From assembly GCA_964423875.1 (NCBI GenBank), contig CAYRGS010000007.1:1-64000 (forward strand): 64,000 nucleotides of DNA, given 5' to 3'. Shown here piece after piece: positions 51,646 to 60,193 of this stretch (position 1 is its first letter; the number at the start of each line of letters is the position of its first letter). Source of the DNA: CAYRGS01 sp964423875. GTDB taxonomy: Bacteria; UBA8248; JACPRG01; G963555815. Under the pieces are notes generated by a model, which saw nothing but the letters and a program-made list of their open reading frames with translations, did not search any database and was not told where the DNA came from. The translations under genes and the position numbers were made by a program.

Positions 51646-51673
51646 TTGACCCGAGCGGGCGAGGGATTATACT
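51646..51673 (+). promoter_or_regulatory. Promoter of nuo cluster 2
   Basis: TTGACC (51646-51651), 16-base spacer, TATACT (51668-51673), one of the best sigma-70 matches in the window, in the 159-base spacer between nuoN of cluster 1 and nuoA of cluster 2. It implies independent expression of the second complex I, with a leader of about 95 bases. Confidence 0.6.
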
Positions 51674-51775
51674 TTTGGGAAGGCTTGATCAACGTTGTCA
51701 GGGAAGTTCTGTTCTATTCATCTCAGAAATTTCCTTATGTCCTGCGCGTGAAAGTCCGGTTGGGGGTCTGTCGGC

Positions 51776-52168
51776 GTGGAGATTCTGAACCGTTTCTTTA
51801 GCGACTATACTTCGATTCACCCGTTTATCCCGGTCTTCATCTTTATTCTGGTGGTGGCCGCTTTCGGCGGGGGAACGCTGCTCATCGCGATGCTTGTCCG
51901 CCCGAGCAAGCCGGATCCGCAGAAGCTGTCTCCTTATGAGTGCGGCATCCCTCCGCTCGTCCGGGCGGGCGAGCATTTCTCCATCCGGTATTACATCGTC
52001 GCCATCCTCTTTCTGTTGTTCGACGTCGAGGGCGTTTTTCTCTTCCCCTGGGCCGTGGTTTATAACCGAATCGGCCTGTTCGGGTTCGTCGAGATGATGC
52101 TCTTTCTGGTGATCCTGCTCGTGGGATACGTCTACGCCTGGAAGAAGGGAGCCCTTGAATGGGTATAG
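51776..52168 (+). CDS. nuoA: NADH-quinone oxidoreductase subunit A (cluster 2)
   Basis: 130 residues, three membrane helices. SPYECGIPPLVRAGEHFSIRYYI and LFLLFDVEGVFLFPWA match NuoA, but the sequence differs widely from the cluster 1 copy, so this is not a recent duplication. GTG start at 51776. The stop overlaps nuoB by 10 bases. Confidence 0.95.
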   Translation: MEILNRFFSDYTSIHPFIPVFIFILVVAAFGGGTLLIAMLVRPSKPDPQKLSPYECGIPPLVRAGEHFSIRYYIVAILFLLFDVEGVFLFPWAVVYNRIGLFGFVEMMLFLVILLVGYVYAWKKGALEWV

Positions 52169-52635
52169 TCGAGAACCGTTTTCAGGAGAACATCCTCACG
52201 ACCACGCTGGACTACCTGGTTGGCTGGGCACGAAAATCCGCCTTGTGGCCCATGACGTTCGGTCTGGCCTGTTGCGCTATCGAGATGATGGCGAGCGGGG
52301 CCTCCCGGTATGATTTTGACCGCTTCGGGATCATCTTCCGGGCGACGCCCCGGCAGTCGGACGTGATGATCGTAGCCGGCACGGTCACTTACAAGATGGC
52401 TCCGGTGGTTCGGAAGGTCTACGACCAGATGCCCGAGCCCCGATGGGTCATCTCGATGGGAAGCTGCTCCACGGCGGGCGGGCCTTTCAACACGTACTCG
52501 ACCCTTCAAGGCGTGGACCAGGTTGTTCCCGTGGATATTTATGTTTCCGGATGCCCCCCCCGGCCCGAGGCGCTGATGTGGGGTGTCCTGAAGCTCCAGG
52601 AGAAGATCCAGCAGGAAAAGTTCCTGCGTGCGTGA
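52159..52635 (+). CDS. nuoB: NADH-quinone oxidoreductase subunit B (cluster 2)
   Basis: 158 residues; all N2 ligands kept: C38, C39 (LACCAIEMM), C103 (GSCSTAGG), C132 (SGCPPRPE). It should therefore still need an electron donor, although nuoI is missing from this cluster. Confidence 0.96.
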   Translation: MGIVENRFQENILTTTLDYLVGWARKSALWPMTFGLACCAIEMMASGASRYDFDRFGIIFRATPRQSDVMIVAGTVTYKMAPVVRKVYDQMPEPRWVISMGSCSTAGGPFNTYSTLQGVDQVVPVDIYVSGCPPRPEALMWGVLKLQEKIQQEKFLRA

Positions 52636-52650
52636 TCGCATAGGATAAAG

Positions 52651-53349
52651 ATGACCGAAGAGAACGAAGCGGCGGAGACCGATCAGCCCGAAGAGGATGA
52701 CGGGTCGGACGAGGCTCCCCCCGCTGATTCCTCCGAAGAGACCGAAGCGAGCCCCGAGCCGTCCGAGGATGCGGGTGCGTCTGGTGAAGGAGAAGGCGCT
52801 CCGGAAGAGCCGCCGGAAGACCCGCTTGAGTCCTTGGCCGGCGTGAAGGCTGTCCGGGCGTTCCTCGGGGACGAAGTCGAAGAGGTGACATCCTTCACCG
52901 GGGGCGCCGATGAGGTGAGCATGACCGTCCCGGCCGGCCGGGTTCGTGCGTTGTGCGCGCACCTCAAAGCCGAGATCGGCTTCAATTATTTGTCCGACCT
53001 GTGCGGCGTCCACTACCCGGAGCGGGAAAAACCCTTCGAGGTGGTCTATCAATTGTTCGCCCTTGATCGCTCCGAGCGCCTTCGGTTGAAGGTGCGGCTG
53101 GCGGACGGCGAGTCGGCGCCCTCGGTCGTCGAAGTCTGGCGGACGGCCGACTGGCTCGAGCGCGAAGCCTATGACATGTTCGGTATCGAGTTCGAAGGGC
53201 ATCCCGACTTACGTCGCATCCTCCTGCCGGAGGACTGGGAAGGCTTTCCGTTGCGCAAAGATTATCCCGTCCGTGGGGACGGCTTCGGGTTGACGTGGGT
53301 CGAGCGGCAGATCCCGAGCACCAGCCGCCCCATGACGGAAAGGAAGTGA
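52651..53349 (+). CDS. nuoC: NADH-quinone oxidoreductase subunit C (cluster 2), acidic N-terminal tail
   Basis: 232 residues. Residues 1-60 are an extreme acidic, proline-rich tail (TEENEAAETDQPEEDDGSDE) with no fold; the NuoC domain follows and ends with LEREAYDMFGIEFEGHPDLRRILLPEDWEGFPLRKDYP. The NuoC of cluster 1 has a shorter acidic extension. The tail could tune binding of a donor protein or of the Fe-S arm. Confidence 0.93.
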   Translation: MTEENEAAETDQPEEDDGSDEAPPADSSEETEASPEPSEDAGASGEGEGAPEEPPEDPLESLAGVKAVRAFLGDEVEEVTSFTGGADEVSMTVPAGRVRALCAHLKAEIGFNYLSDLCGVHYPEREKPFEVVYQLFALDRSERLRLKVRLADGESAPSVVEVWRTADWLEREAYDMFGIEFEGHPDLRRILLPEDWEGFPLRKDYPVRGDGFGLTWVERQIPSTSRPMTERK

Positions 53350-53354
53350 GATCC

Positions 53355-54485
53355 GTGGTCCAGGCCGCGCCCCAACCCGAGCAGATTGTTCCCCAGACCG
53401 AAGAGCTGGTCGTCAACATGGGGCCCCAGCACCCTAGCACGCATGGCGTGTTGCGGGTGATCCTCCAGCTCGACGGAGAGATCGTCCGCCATACGGAGTG
53501 CGAGATCGGCTACCTGCACCGGGGTGTGGAAAAGATCGGCGAGAACCTCGACTACGGCCAGTTTGTCCCCTACACCGACCGGACGGATTACGTCGCCGCC
53601 CCCGCCAACAACCTGGGTTACGTGGAGGCCGTGGAAAAGCTGCTGGAGCTGGATGTCCCGATTCGGGCGCATTACATCCGGGTCATCACGGCCGAGCTCT
53701 CCCGGATTTCCAGCCATCTGCTGTGGCTCGGGACCCACGCCCTCGACATCGGGGCCATGACGGTGTTCCTGTACTGCTTCCGGGACCGGGAGAAGATCCT
53801 CGATCTGTTCGAAGTCGCCTACGGCGCCCGCCTGACCGTCCACAGCTTCCGGGTGGGCGGCGTGTACGAAGACCCGGCCCAACAATTCTTTCTGGATTGC
53901 GAGCGTTTTGTCCGCGAGTTCCCCCGGGCGATGTACGATTACGAGGACTTGTTGACGGAGAACCGGATCTGGAAGGCGCGCACGCGCGACGTGGCGACGC
54001 TTTCCGCCGAGGACGCGATCGACCTGGGGGCCAGCGGCCCGATCCTGCGGGCCTCCGGCGTGGCCTTCGACGTCCGGAAGGCCGAGCCCTACGCCGCCTA
54101 CGATGATTTCGATTTCACGGTCCCGGTGGGAAAAAACGGCGACATTTACGACCGCTACCTCGTGCGGCTGGAGGAGATGCGCCAAAGCTGCTACATCATC
54201 GAGCAGGCGGTGGCCGACCTGCCCAAGGGCAAGACCATGGCCCGGGTGCCCAGGACGATGAAGCCCAAGGAGGGGGACGTCTACCACCGCATCGAGGGGC
54301 CGAAGGGCGAGTTGGGCTACTATCTGGTCAGCGACGGCACGGACCGGCCCTTCCGGCTGAGAATCCGGCCGCCTTCGTTCGTCAATCTACAGACGCTGCC
54401 TTTGTTGTTGCAGGACCAGCTCGTGGCGGACGCCGTTGCGGCCATCGGCAGCATCGACATCGTTCTGGGCGAAGTGGACCGCTGA
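53355..54485 (+). CDS. nuoD: NADH-quinone oxidoreductase subunit D (cluster 2)
   Basis: 376 residues from GTG 53355 (AAGGA about 11 bases upstream; GTG 53346 also in frame). MGPQHPSTHGVLR and GYLHRGVEKIGE are present, and the C terminus is GSIDIVLGEVDR. The quinone site appears intact. Confidence 0.95.
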   Translation: MVQAAPQPEQIVPQTEELVVNMGPQHPSTHGVLRVILQLDGEIVRHTECEIGYLHRGVEKIGENLDYGQFVPYTDRTDYVAAPANNLGYVEAVEKLLELDVPIRAHYIRVITAELSRISSHLLWLGTHALDIGAMTVFLYCFRDREKILDLFEVAYGARLTVHSFRVGGVYEDPAQQFFLDCERFVREFPRAMYDYEDLLTENRIWKARTRDVATLSAEDAIDLGASGPILRASGVAFDVRKAEPYAAYDDFDFTVPVGKNGDIYDRYLVRLEEMRQSCYIIEQAVADLPKGKTMARVPRTMKPKEGDVYHRIEGPKGELGYYLVSDGTDRPFRLRIRPPSFVNLQTLPLLLQDQLVADAVAAIGSIDIVLGEVDR

Positions 54486-54562
54486 GCGGCCGGCCCGTCC
54501 CGGCTCCCCCTCCCTCCCCCCCCCGGTGCTTTCGGCCCGGTGAAGGAGTGTACGTTTCCGCC

Positions 54563-55516
54563 ATGGTCCTTGAAGCCCTGTTCGCGCTGATCAAGATTAT
54601 CATCGTCTGGGGAACGGTGTCCCTGCTGGTGGCCTACATGACGTATTTCGAGCGGAAGCTCATCGGCCATATGCAGGTCCGGCTGGGCCCCATGCGGGTC
54701 GGCCCGCACGGCCTCCTCCAGCCCATCGCCGATGGCCTGAAGCTGTTCCTCAAAGAGGACATCATCCCCCGGGAGGCCGACAGGGCCGTGTTTGTGCTGG
54801 CGCCCCTGTTCGCCCTCGTTCCGGCGTTCGTCGTCTACTCGGTCATCCCCATATCGAGCGGCTTCGTCATCGCCAATCTCAACATCGGACTGCTGTTCGT
54901 CGTGGGGGTCTCGTCTCTGGGCATCTTCGGCATCGTGATGGCGGGTTGGGCGTCGGGCAGCAAGTATTCCATGCTGGGAGGATTCCGGAGCGCCGCGCAG
55001 ATGATCTCCTATGAGATCTTCCTGGGTTTCGCCCTCGTCGGACCGTTGATGCTCGCCGGATCGCTGAACATGCTGGACATCGTCGAGGCCCAGAAGGAGG
55101 TGTGGTTCATTGTGTACCAGCCGCTGGCCTTCGTACTGTTCTTCACCGCCGGGCTGGCCGAGACGAACCGAATCCCCTTCGATCTGCCCGAAGCCGAGAC
55201 GGAGCTGGTGGCGGGGTTCCACACGGAGTACAGCGGGATGAAGTTCGCCTTTTTCTTCCTGGCGGAGTACGCCAACATGATGGTCGTCTGCTCCATCGCG
55301 GCCGTCGTGTTCTTTGGCGGCTATCTGGGGCCGGGCGCGCCCGGCGCGCACTGGTTCATTCTCAAGGTGTTCATCGGAATGTTTTTCATGATGTGGTTGA
55401 GGGCGACGCTTCCGCGGTTCCGGTACGATCAGCTAATGGGGCTTGGCTGGAAGTTGATGTTCCCTCTCGCCCTGGCGAATATTTTCTTGACCGGGCTTCT
55501 GATGTATCTCGTGTAG
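54563..55516 (+). CDS. nuoH: NADH-quinone oxidoreductase subunit H (cluster 2)
   Basis: 317 residues from ATG 54563, or 322 from GTG 54548; GAAGGAG at 54541-54547 touches the GTG, which favours the ATG although its spacing is long. FERKLIGHMQVRLGPMRVG, SKYSMLGGFRSAAQMISYE and PFDLPEAETELVAGFHTEYS are present. Only 82 bases separate it from nuoJ, leaving no room for nuoI. Confidence 0.95.
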   Translation: MVLEALFALIKIIIVWGTVSLLVAYMTYFERKLIGHMQVRLGPMRVGPHGLLQPIADGLKLFLKEDIIPREADRAVFVLAPLFALVPAFVVYSVIPISSGFVIANLNIGLLFVVGVSSLGIFGIVMAGWASGSKYSMLGGFRSAAQMISYEIFLGFALVGPLMLAGSLNMLDIVEAQKEVWFIVYQPLAFVLFFTAGLAETNRIPFDLPEAETELVAGFHTEYSGMKFAFFFLAEYANMMVVCSIAAVVFFGGYLGPGAPGAHWFILKVFIGMFFMMWLRATLPRFRYDQLMGLGWKLMFPLALANIFLTGLLMYLV

Positions 55517-55598
55517 ACGGTCCGGAGAATTCAGCGTCCGGGCGCCGGAGAAGGCCCCCGGAAATTCTTTCAGGATGACGCAAGAAAGGCCCTGACAG

Positions 55599-56114
55599 AT
55601 GGAGTGGCCGTTTTTTATCATTTTCGGACTCGGCATGCTGATCTCCTCCGTGCTGGTCATCACGCGCCGGAACGTCGTCCATGCCGCCCTCTACCTCCTG
55701 CTCACCCTTTTCTGCGCGGCGGCCCTGTACGTCATGCTTGAGGCCGAGTTTCTGGCGGCCATCCAGGTGTTGATCTACGCGGGCGCCATCATGATGCTCT
55801 ACGTCTTCGTCATCATGCTGATCAATGTCCGGGAATCCATGGCCGAGCGCCAATGGCAGCGACAGAAGGTGGCGGCGGGGGTCATCGGTGCGTTGCTGGC
55901 GGCGGAGTTCTTCGTGATCCTCCTCAAGGGGGTTTGGGTTCCGTCGGCCAAGACGGCCGAGGCGGCGAAGGCTGTCCTGAACGCCTACGGGGGGAACACC
56001 GAGGCATTCGGCGCGACGCTCTACACCCAGTTCCTGTTCCCCTTCGAGGTGGCGTCGCTCTTGTTGCTGGCCGCGATGATCGGCGCCATCGTGATCGCAA
56101 AGCGGGAGATTTGA
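55599..56114 (+). CDS. nuoJ: NADH-quinone oxidoreductase subunit J (cluster 2)
   Basis: 171 residues, five helices; FLAAIQVLIYAGAIMMLYVFVIMLIN matches the core helix of NuoJ. It directly follows nuoH, whereas in the complete cluster nuoI intervenes. Confidence 0.95.
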   Translation: MEWPFFIIFGLGMLISSVLVITRRNVVHAALYLLLTLFCAAALYVMLEAEFLAAIQVLIYAGAIMMLYVFVIMLINVRESMAERQWQRQKVAAGVIGALLAAEFFVILLKGVWVPSAKTAEAAKAVLNAYGGNTEAFGATLYTQFLFPFEVASLLLLAAMIGAIVIAKREI

Positions 56115-56160
56115 GGATGATCGGAAGGCTGTCCGGTGGATGTGACGGGAGGGCCGCCTA

Positions 56161-56463
56161 GTGGTCCCGGGTGAATACTACCTGGCCCTGGCGGGGCTGG
56201 TGTTTGTGATCGGCGGCGTCGGCGTTCTGACGCGCCGGAACGTGATTATGATCCTCATGTCCATCGAGCTCATGCTGAACGCCGTGAACCTGACGTTCAT
56301 CGCGTTCGCCAGGATGCACGGGAACATGATGGGTCAGATGTTCGTCATTTTCGTGATTACAGTCGCGGCCGTGGAAGCGGCCGTCGGGCTCGCCCTCATC
56401 ATCTCCCTGAACCGCAGGAAGGCCACGCTTAACGTGGACGAGATCAACATCCTGAAATGGTGA
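56161..56463 (+). CDS. nuoK: NADH-quinone oxidoreductase subunit K (cluster 2)
   Basis: 100 residues, three helices; LMSIELMLNAVNLTFIAFA and VITVAAVEAAVGLALIISL carry the membrane glutamates. GTG start at 56161 immediately follows an in-frame TAG. Confidence 0.95.
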   Translation: MVPGEYYLALAGLVFVIGGVGVLTRRNVIMILMSIELMLNAVNLTFIAFARMHGNMMGQMFVIFVITVAAVEAAVGLALIISLNRRKATLNVDEINILKW

Positions 56464-56473
56464 GTCTTTAGAC

Positions 56474-58462
56474 ATGGTGGAAGCGCTCGTTCCTTGGATT
56501 GTCGCGTTCCCCGGCCTGGGGGCGCTCATCAACGGTCTCTTCGGCCGCTGGACGGGCCGGCGCGCCCACTGGGTGGCGTTGGCCGCGACCGGACTCTCGC
56601 TCCTGTTCGCCCTGATCGTCCTTAACCGGACGGTCCTCGGGGGGGAAACCATCCAGGTCCGCTTGTTTGAATGGGTCGTCGCCGCCGGATTCCGGGCGGA
56701 GATCGCCTTCCTCGTCGATCCCCTCAGCTCGATCATGTTGTTCGTCGTAACAGGGGTGGGTTTCCTCATCCACGTCTACTCCGCCGGCTACATGCACGAC
56801 GATCCGGGCTTTTCGCGCTTTTTCACGTACCTCAACCTTTTCATGTTCGCCATGCTCCTCCTTATTTTGGGGAATAATTACCTGCTGATGTTCGTCGGCT
56901 GGGAGGGCGTGGGGCTCTGCTCGTATCTGCTGATCGGGTTCTGGTATCACAAGAAATCGGCCTCCGACGCCGGGAAGAAGGCGTTCATTGTGAACCGCAT
57001 CGGCGACGCCGGCTTTCTGCTTGGTGTGTTCCTGATCTTCCAGGTGTTCGGCACGCTCGACTACGCGGGCGTCTTTGGGCAGGCCCGCGCCGCGGGCCCC
57101 GAATCGGCCGCTGCCTCGGCGGCCACGCTCATCACGCTCTGCCTATTCGTCGGGGCCGTCGGCAAGTCGGCCCAGCTCCCTCTGTTCACTTGGCTCCCCG
57201 ACGCCATGGAAGGGCCCACGCCGGTGAGCGCGCTCATTCACGCGGCCACGATGGTGACGGCCGGGGTCTACATGGTGGCCCGATCGAACGCCCTGTACCT
57301 GCTGGCCCCCTTCTCGATGGAGGTGGTGGCCGTCGTCGGGGGGTTGACGGCCATCTTCGCCGCCACCATCGCTTTGGTCCAGAACGACATCAAGCGCGTC
57401 CTGGCCTACTCCACGGTGAGCCAGCTGGGGTACATGTTTCTGGCCTTGGGGGTGGGGGCCTTCACGGCGGGCATCTTTCACCTGATGACCCACGCCTTCT
57501 TCAAGGGACTGCTCTTTCTGGCCTCGGGCAGTGTCATCCACGCCCTGCACGGAGACCCGGACGAGGGGCGCCGCCAAGACATGCGGTTCATGGGCGGGCT
57601 CCGCAAGCATCTGCCTGTCACGTCCTTGACCTTCTACATCGGCGCGCTGGCCATCTCGGGGATTCCTCCCCTTGCCGGCTTCTTCAGCAAGGACGAAATC
57701 CTGGCCGAGGCCTTCACGTCGGGCAACTATTTCGTCTGGGTTCTGGGCATTCTGGGCGCGTTCATGACGGCTTTCTACATGTTTCGGCTGATCTACATGA
57801 CGTTTTACGGAGAGTCGCGGGTGGTCCCCGAGGCGACCCATAACTTGCACGAGTCCCCCGCGGTGATGACGACGCCGCTGGTCATCCTGGCGGCCCTGGC
57901 GATCGTGGGCGGCTGGGTGGGCATCCCCGGATACAACGCGTTCCACGCCTACCTGGGTCCCGTCTTCGGGGCGGCGACGGGCGAGGCCCACGCGTCCACG
58001 GCCCTTCTTTGGGTCCTGGCCGTGGTATCGGTGGCGATCGGCGTCGGGGGCTGGATGCTCGCGCGCTTCATGTATACGAAAAACCTGGAGGTCCCGAAGC
58101 GTCTGAGCGAGAAGTTCCAGGGGACTTACCAACTGCTTCTGAACAAGTACTGGGTGGACGAGATCTACGACGCCTGCATCATTCGCCCCATCCTGTGGCT
58201 GATGAAGGCCCTGTTCGCGGTGGACGCCAAGGGCGTGGACGGAACCGTGAACGGGACATCCTGGCTGACCGTCCGGCTGAGCAAGTTGTCCGGCATCTTT
58301 GACCTTCAAACGGTGGACGGCGCCGTCAACGGCATCGGGGTCATTTTGACCAATTGGGCGCGTGGGCTGCGCCGGGTGCAGACCGGGGCCGTCCAGAACT
58401 ACGCCCTGGCGATGCTCCTGGGTGTCTTCGTGATTGTGAGCCTGTACCTGATGTACGGATAA
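56474..58462 (+). CDS. nuoL: NADH-quinone oxidoreductase subunit L (cluster 2)
   Basis: 662 residues. GWEGVGLCSYLLIGFWYHKK, WLPDAMEGPTPVSALIHAA, QNDIKRVLAYSTVSQLGYM, lateral helix and terminal anchor (ALAMLLGVFVIVSLYLMY). Full antiporter-like pump. Ten bases after nuoK. Confidence 0.96.
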   Translation: MVEALVPWIVAFPGLGALINGLFGRWTGRRAHWVALAATGLSLLFALIVLNRTVLGGETIQVRLFEWVVAAGFRAEIAFLVDPLSSIMLFVVTGVGFLIHVYSAGYMHDDPGFSRFFTYLNLFMFAMLLLILGNNYLLMFVGWEGVGLCSYLLIGFWYHKKSASDAGKKAFIVNRIGDAGFLLGVFLIFQVFGTLDYAGVFGQARAAGPESAAASAATLITLCLFVGAVGKSAQLPLFTWLPDAMEGPTPVSALIHAATMVTAGVYMVARSNALYLLAPFSMEVVAVVGGLTAIFAATIALVQNDIKRVLAYSTVSQLGYMFLALGVGAFTAGIFHLMTHAFFKGLLFLASGSVIHALHGDPDEGRRQDMRFMGGLRKHLPVTSLTFYIGALAISGIPPLAGFFSKDEILAEAFTSGNYFVWVLGILGAFMTAFYMFRLIYMTFYGESRVVPEATHNLHESPAVMTTPLVILAALAIVGGWVGIPGYNAFHAYLGPVFGAATGEAHASTALLWVLAVVSVAIGVGGWMLARFMYTKNLEVPKRLSEKFQGTYQLLLNKYWVDEIYDACIIRPILWLMKALFAVDAKGVDGTVNGTSWLTVRLSKLSGIFDLQTVDGAVNGIGVILTNWARGLRRVQTGAVQNYALAMLLGVFVIVSLYLMYG

Positions 58463-58549
58463 AGGAGTGATTCCGGCCTGACCCGGCAGAGCGGGGCAGG
58501 GTGCGGGGAGACTCATGGAAGGTCGGAGCGCTTCAAAGGACCGAATTCA

Positions 58550-60190
58550 ATGACGAACGTTCTCGGATTTCCCATTCTGACGTACATGGTTTTCATCCCC
58601 CTCGCGGGGGCCGTGGCCATGATGCTGTTCTTTCCCCGGGATAAGACGGGGGCCATCAGGAACTTCTCCTTTGTGGTCTCGCTTCTGGTATTGGCCTTCT
58701 CCCTGTGGCTGCTTCCCGGCTTCGAGGCCGAGAATGTGCAGATGCAGTACGTGGAGGAGTACACCTGGATCCCCACCCTCGGGGTGAAGTATTCCATCGG
58801 GGTGGACGGGATCAGCATCCTGCTCATCGTCCTGACGACGCTCCTGAGTTCGATCTCGATTCTTTGCTCTTACAAAGCGGTCAAGGAGCGGCAGAAGGAG
58901 TATTACGTCAGCCTGCTGATCCTCGAGACCGGAATGCTGGGCGTCTTCGTCTCCCTGGATCTCTTTCTCTTTTACGTTTTCTGGGAGATCATGCTGGTCC
59001 CGATGTATTTCCTCATCGGGATCTGGGGCGGCCCCCGCAAGCTGTACGCGGCCATCAAGTTCTTCCTTTACACCCTTGTGGGCAGCGTGCTGCTCCTGCT
59101 TGGGTTCCTGGCCTTGTACTTCCTGAACGCCAATCCGGAGTACGGCTCGGGCGAGCTGACTTTCAACCTCCTCGAGCTTTACAAGATGGCGCCCAGGCTT
59201 CCGGCGGCGCACCAGTTCTGGATCTTCCTCGCGCTCTTCGTCGGGTTCGCCATCAAGGTCCCGATGTTCCCGTTCCATACTTGGCTGCCCGACGCCCACG
59301 TCGAGGCCCCCACGGCGGGCAGCGTCATCCTGGCCGGCGTCCTCCTGAAGATGGGGACCTACGGCTTCGTCCGGTTCAGCCTGCCGCTTTTGCCCAAGGC
59401 CAGTGAGACGATGATTCCGTTCATGGCTCTTTTGGCCATCATCGGGATTATCTACGGGGCCCTGGTGGCCATGGCGCAGAGCGACGTGAAGAAGCTCGTG
59501 GCCTACAGCTCGGTGAGCCATCTCGGCTTCGTCATGCTGGGCATCTTCGCCCTGAACTCGCAGGGGCTGGTGGGCGCGCTGCTCCAGAACATCAACCACG
59601 GGTTGTCCACGGGGGCGCTCTTCCTCATCGTCGGGATCCTCTACGAGCGAAGGCACACGCGGCAGATTTCCGATTTCGGCGGCCTCGCGAAGGTGATCCC
59701 CGTGTTCACCGTCTTCTTCGCAATCACCATGTTCTCCTCCATCGGACTGCCGGGGCTCAACGGGTTCGTGGGCGAGTTCCTCATCCTGGTGGGGGCCTTC
59801 CAGGTGAGCAAGGTCTACGCGGCCTTTGCCGTGCTCGGCATCGTCCTGGGGGCGGCCTACATGCTGTGGCTCTTCCAGCGGATGATGTTCGGAGGCGTGG
59901 ACAAGTCCGAGAACGAGGGCCTGGCCGACCTGAACAAGCGGGAAGTGATCTACCTGATGCCGCTGATCCTCCTCATGTTCTGGATCGGGATTTATCCGAA
60001 GCCCTATCTGCGAATCCTGGAGCCCGCGGTGAACAATCTGGTTCGCCAGATTAACCTGGCCAAGGCGGGCAAGCCCATCGACGGCAAGGCCGTCGCGCGA
60101 CCGGCGGTCCTGCCGAAGGTCCCGCCCCGATCCGCCGAAGAGGTCCGGGCGCTGGTGTCCCAATTCAAGCGCGGCGTTTCGGGAAAATAG
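58550..60190 (+). CDS. nuoM: NADH-quinone oxidoreductase subunit M (cluster 2)
   Basis: 546 residues. FYVFWEIMLVPMYFLIGIWG and AIKVPMFPFHTWLPDAHVEA hold the conserved Glu and Lys; SSIGLPGLNGFVGEFLIL follows. Single copy in this cluster, so it is not a two-NuoM complex I. The 87-base spacer after nuoL has no clear signal. Confidence 0.96.
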   Translation: MTNVLGFPILTYMVFIPLAGAVAMMLFFPRDKTGAIRNFSFVVSLLVLAFSLWLLPGFEAENVQMQYVEEYTWIPTLGVKYSIGVDGISILLIVLTTLLSSISILCSYKAVKERQKEYYVSLLILETGMLGVFVSLDLFLFYVFWEIMLVPMYFLIGIWGGPRKLYAAIKFFLYTLVGSVLLLLGFLALYFLNANPEYGSGELTFNLLELYKMAPRLPAAHQFWIFLALFVGFAIKVPMFPFHTWLPDAHVEAPTAGSVILAGVLLKMGTYGFVRFSLPLLPKASETMIPFMALLAIIGIIYGALVAMAQSDVKKLVAYSSVSHLGFVMLGIFALNSQGLVGALLQNINHGLSTGALFLIVGILYERRHTRQISDFGGLAKVIPVFTVFFAITMFSSIGLPGLNGFVGEFLILVGAFQVSKVYAAFAVLGIVLGAAYMLWLFQRMMFGGVDKSENEGLADLNKREVIYLMPLILLMFWIGIYPKPYLRILEPAVNNLVRQINLAKAGKPIDGKAVARPAVLPKVPPRSAEEVRALVSQFKRGVSGK

Positions 60191-60193
60191 TCC

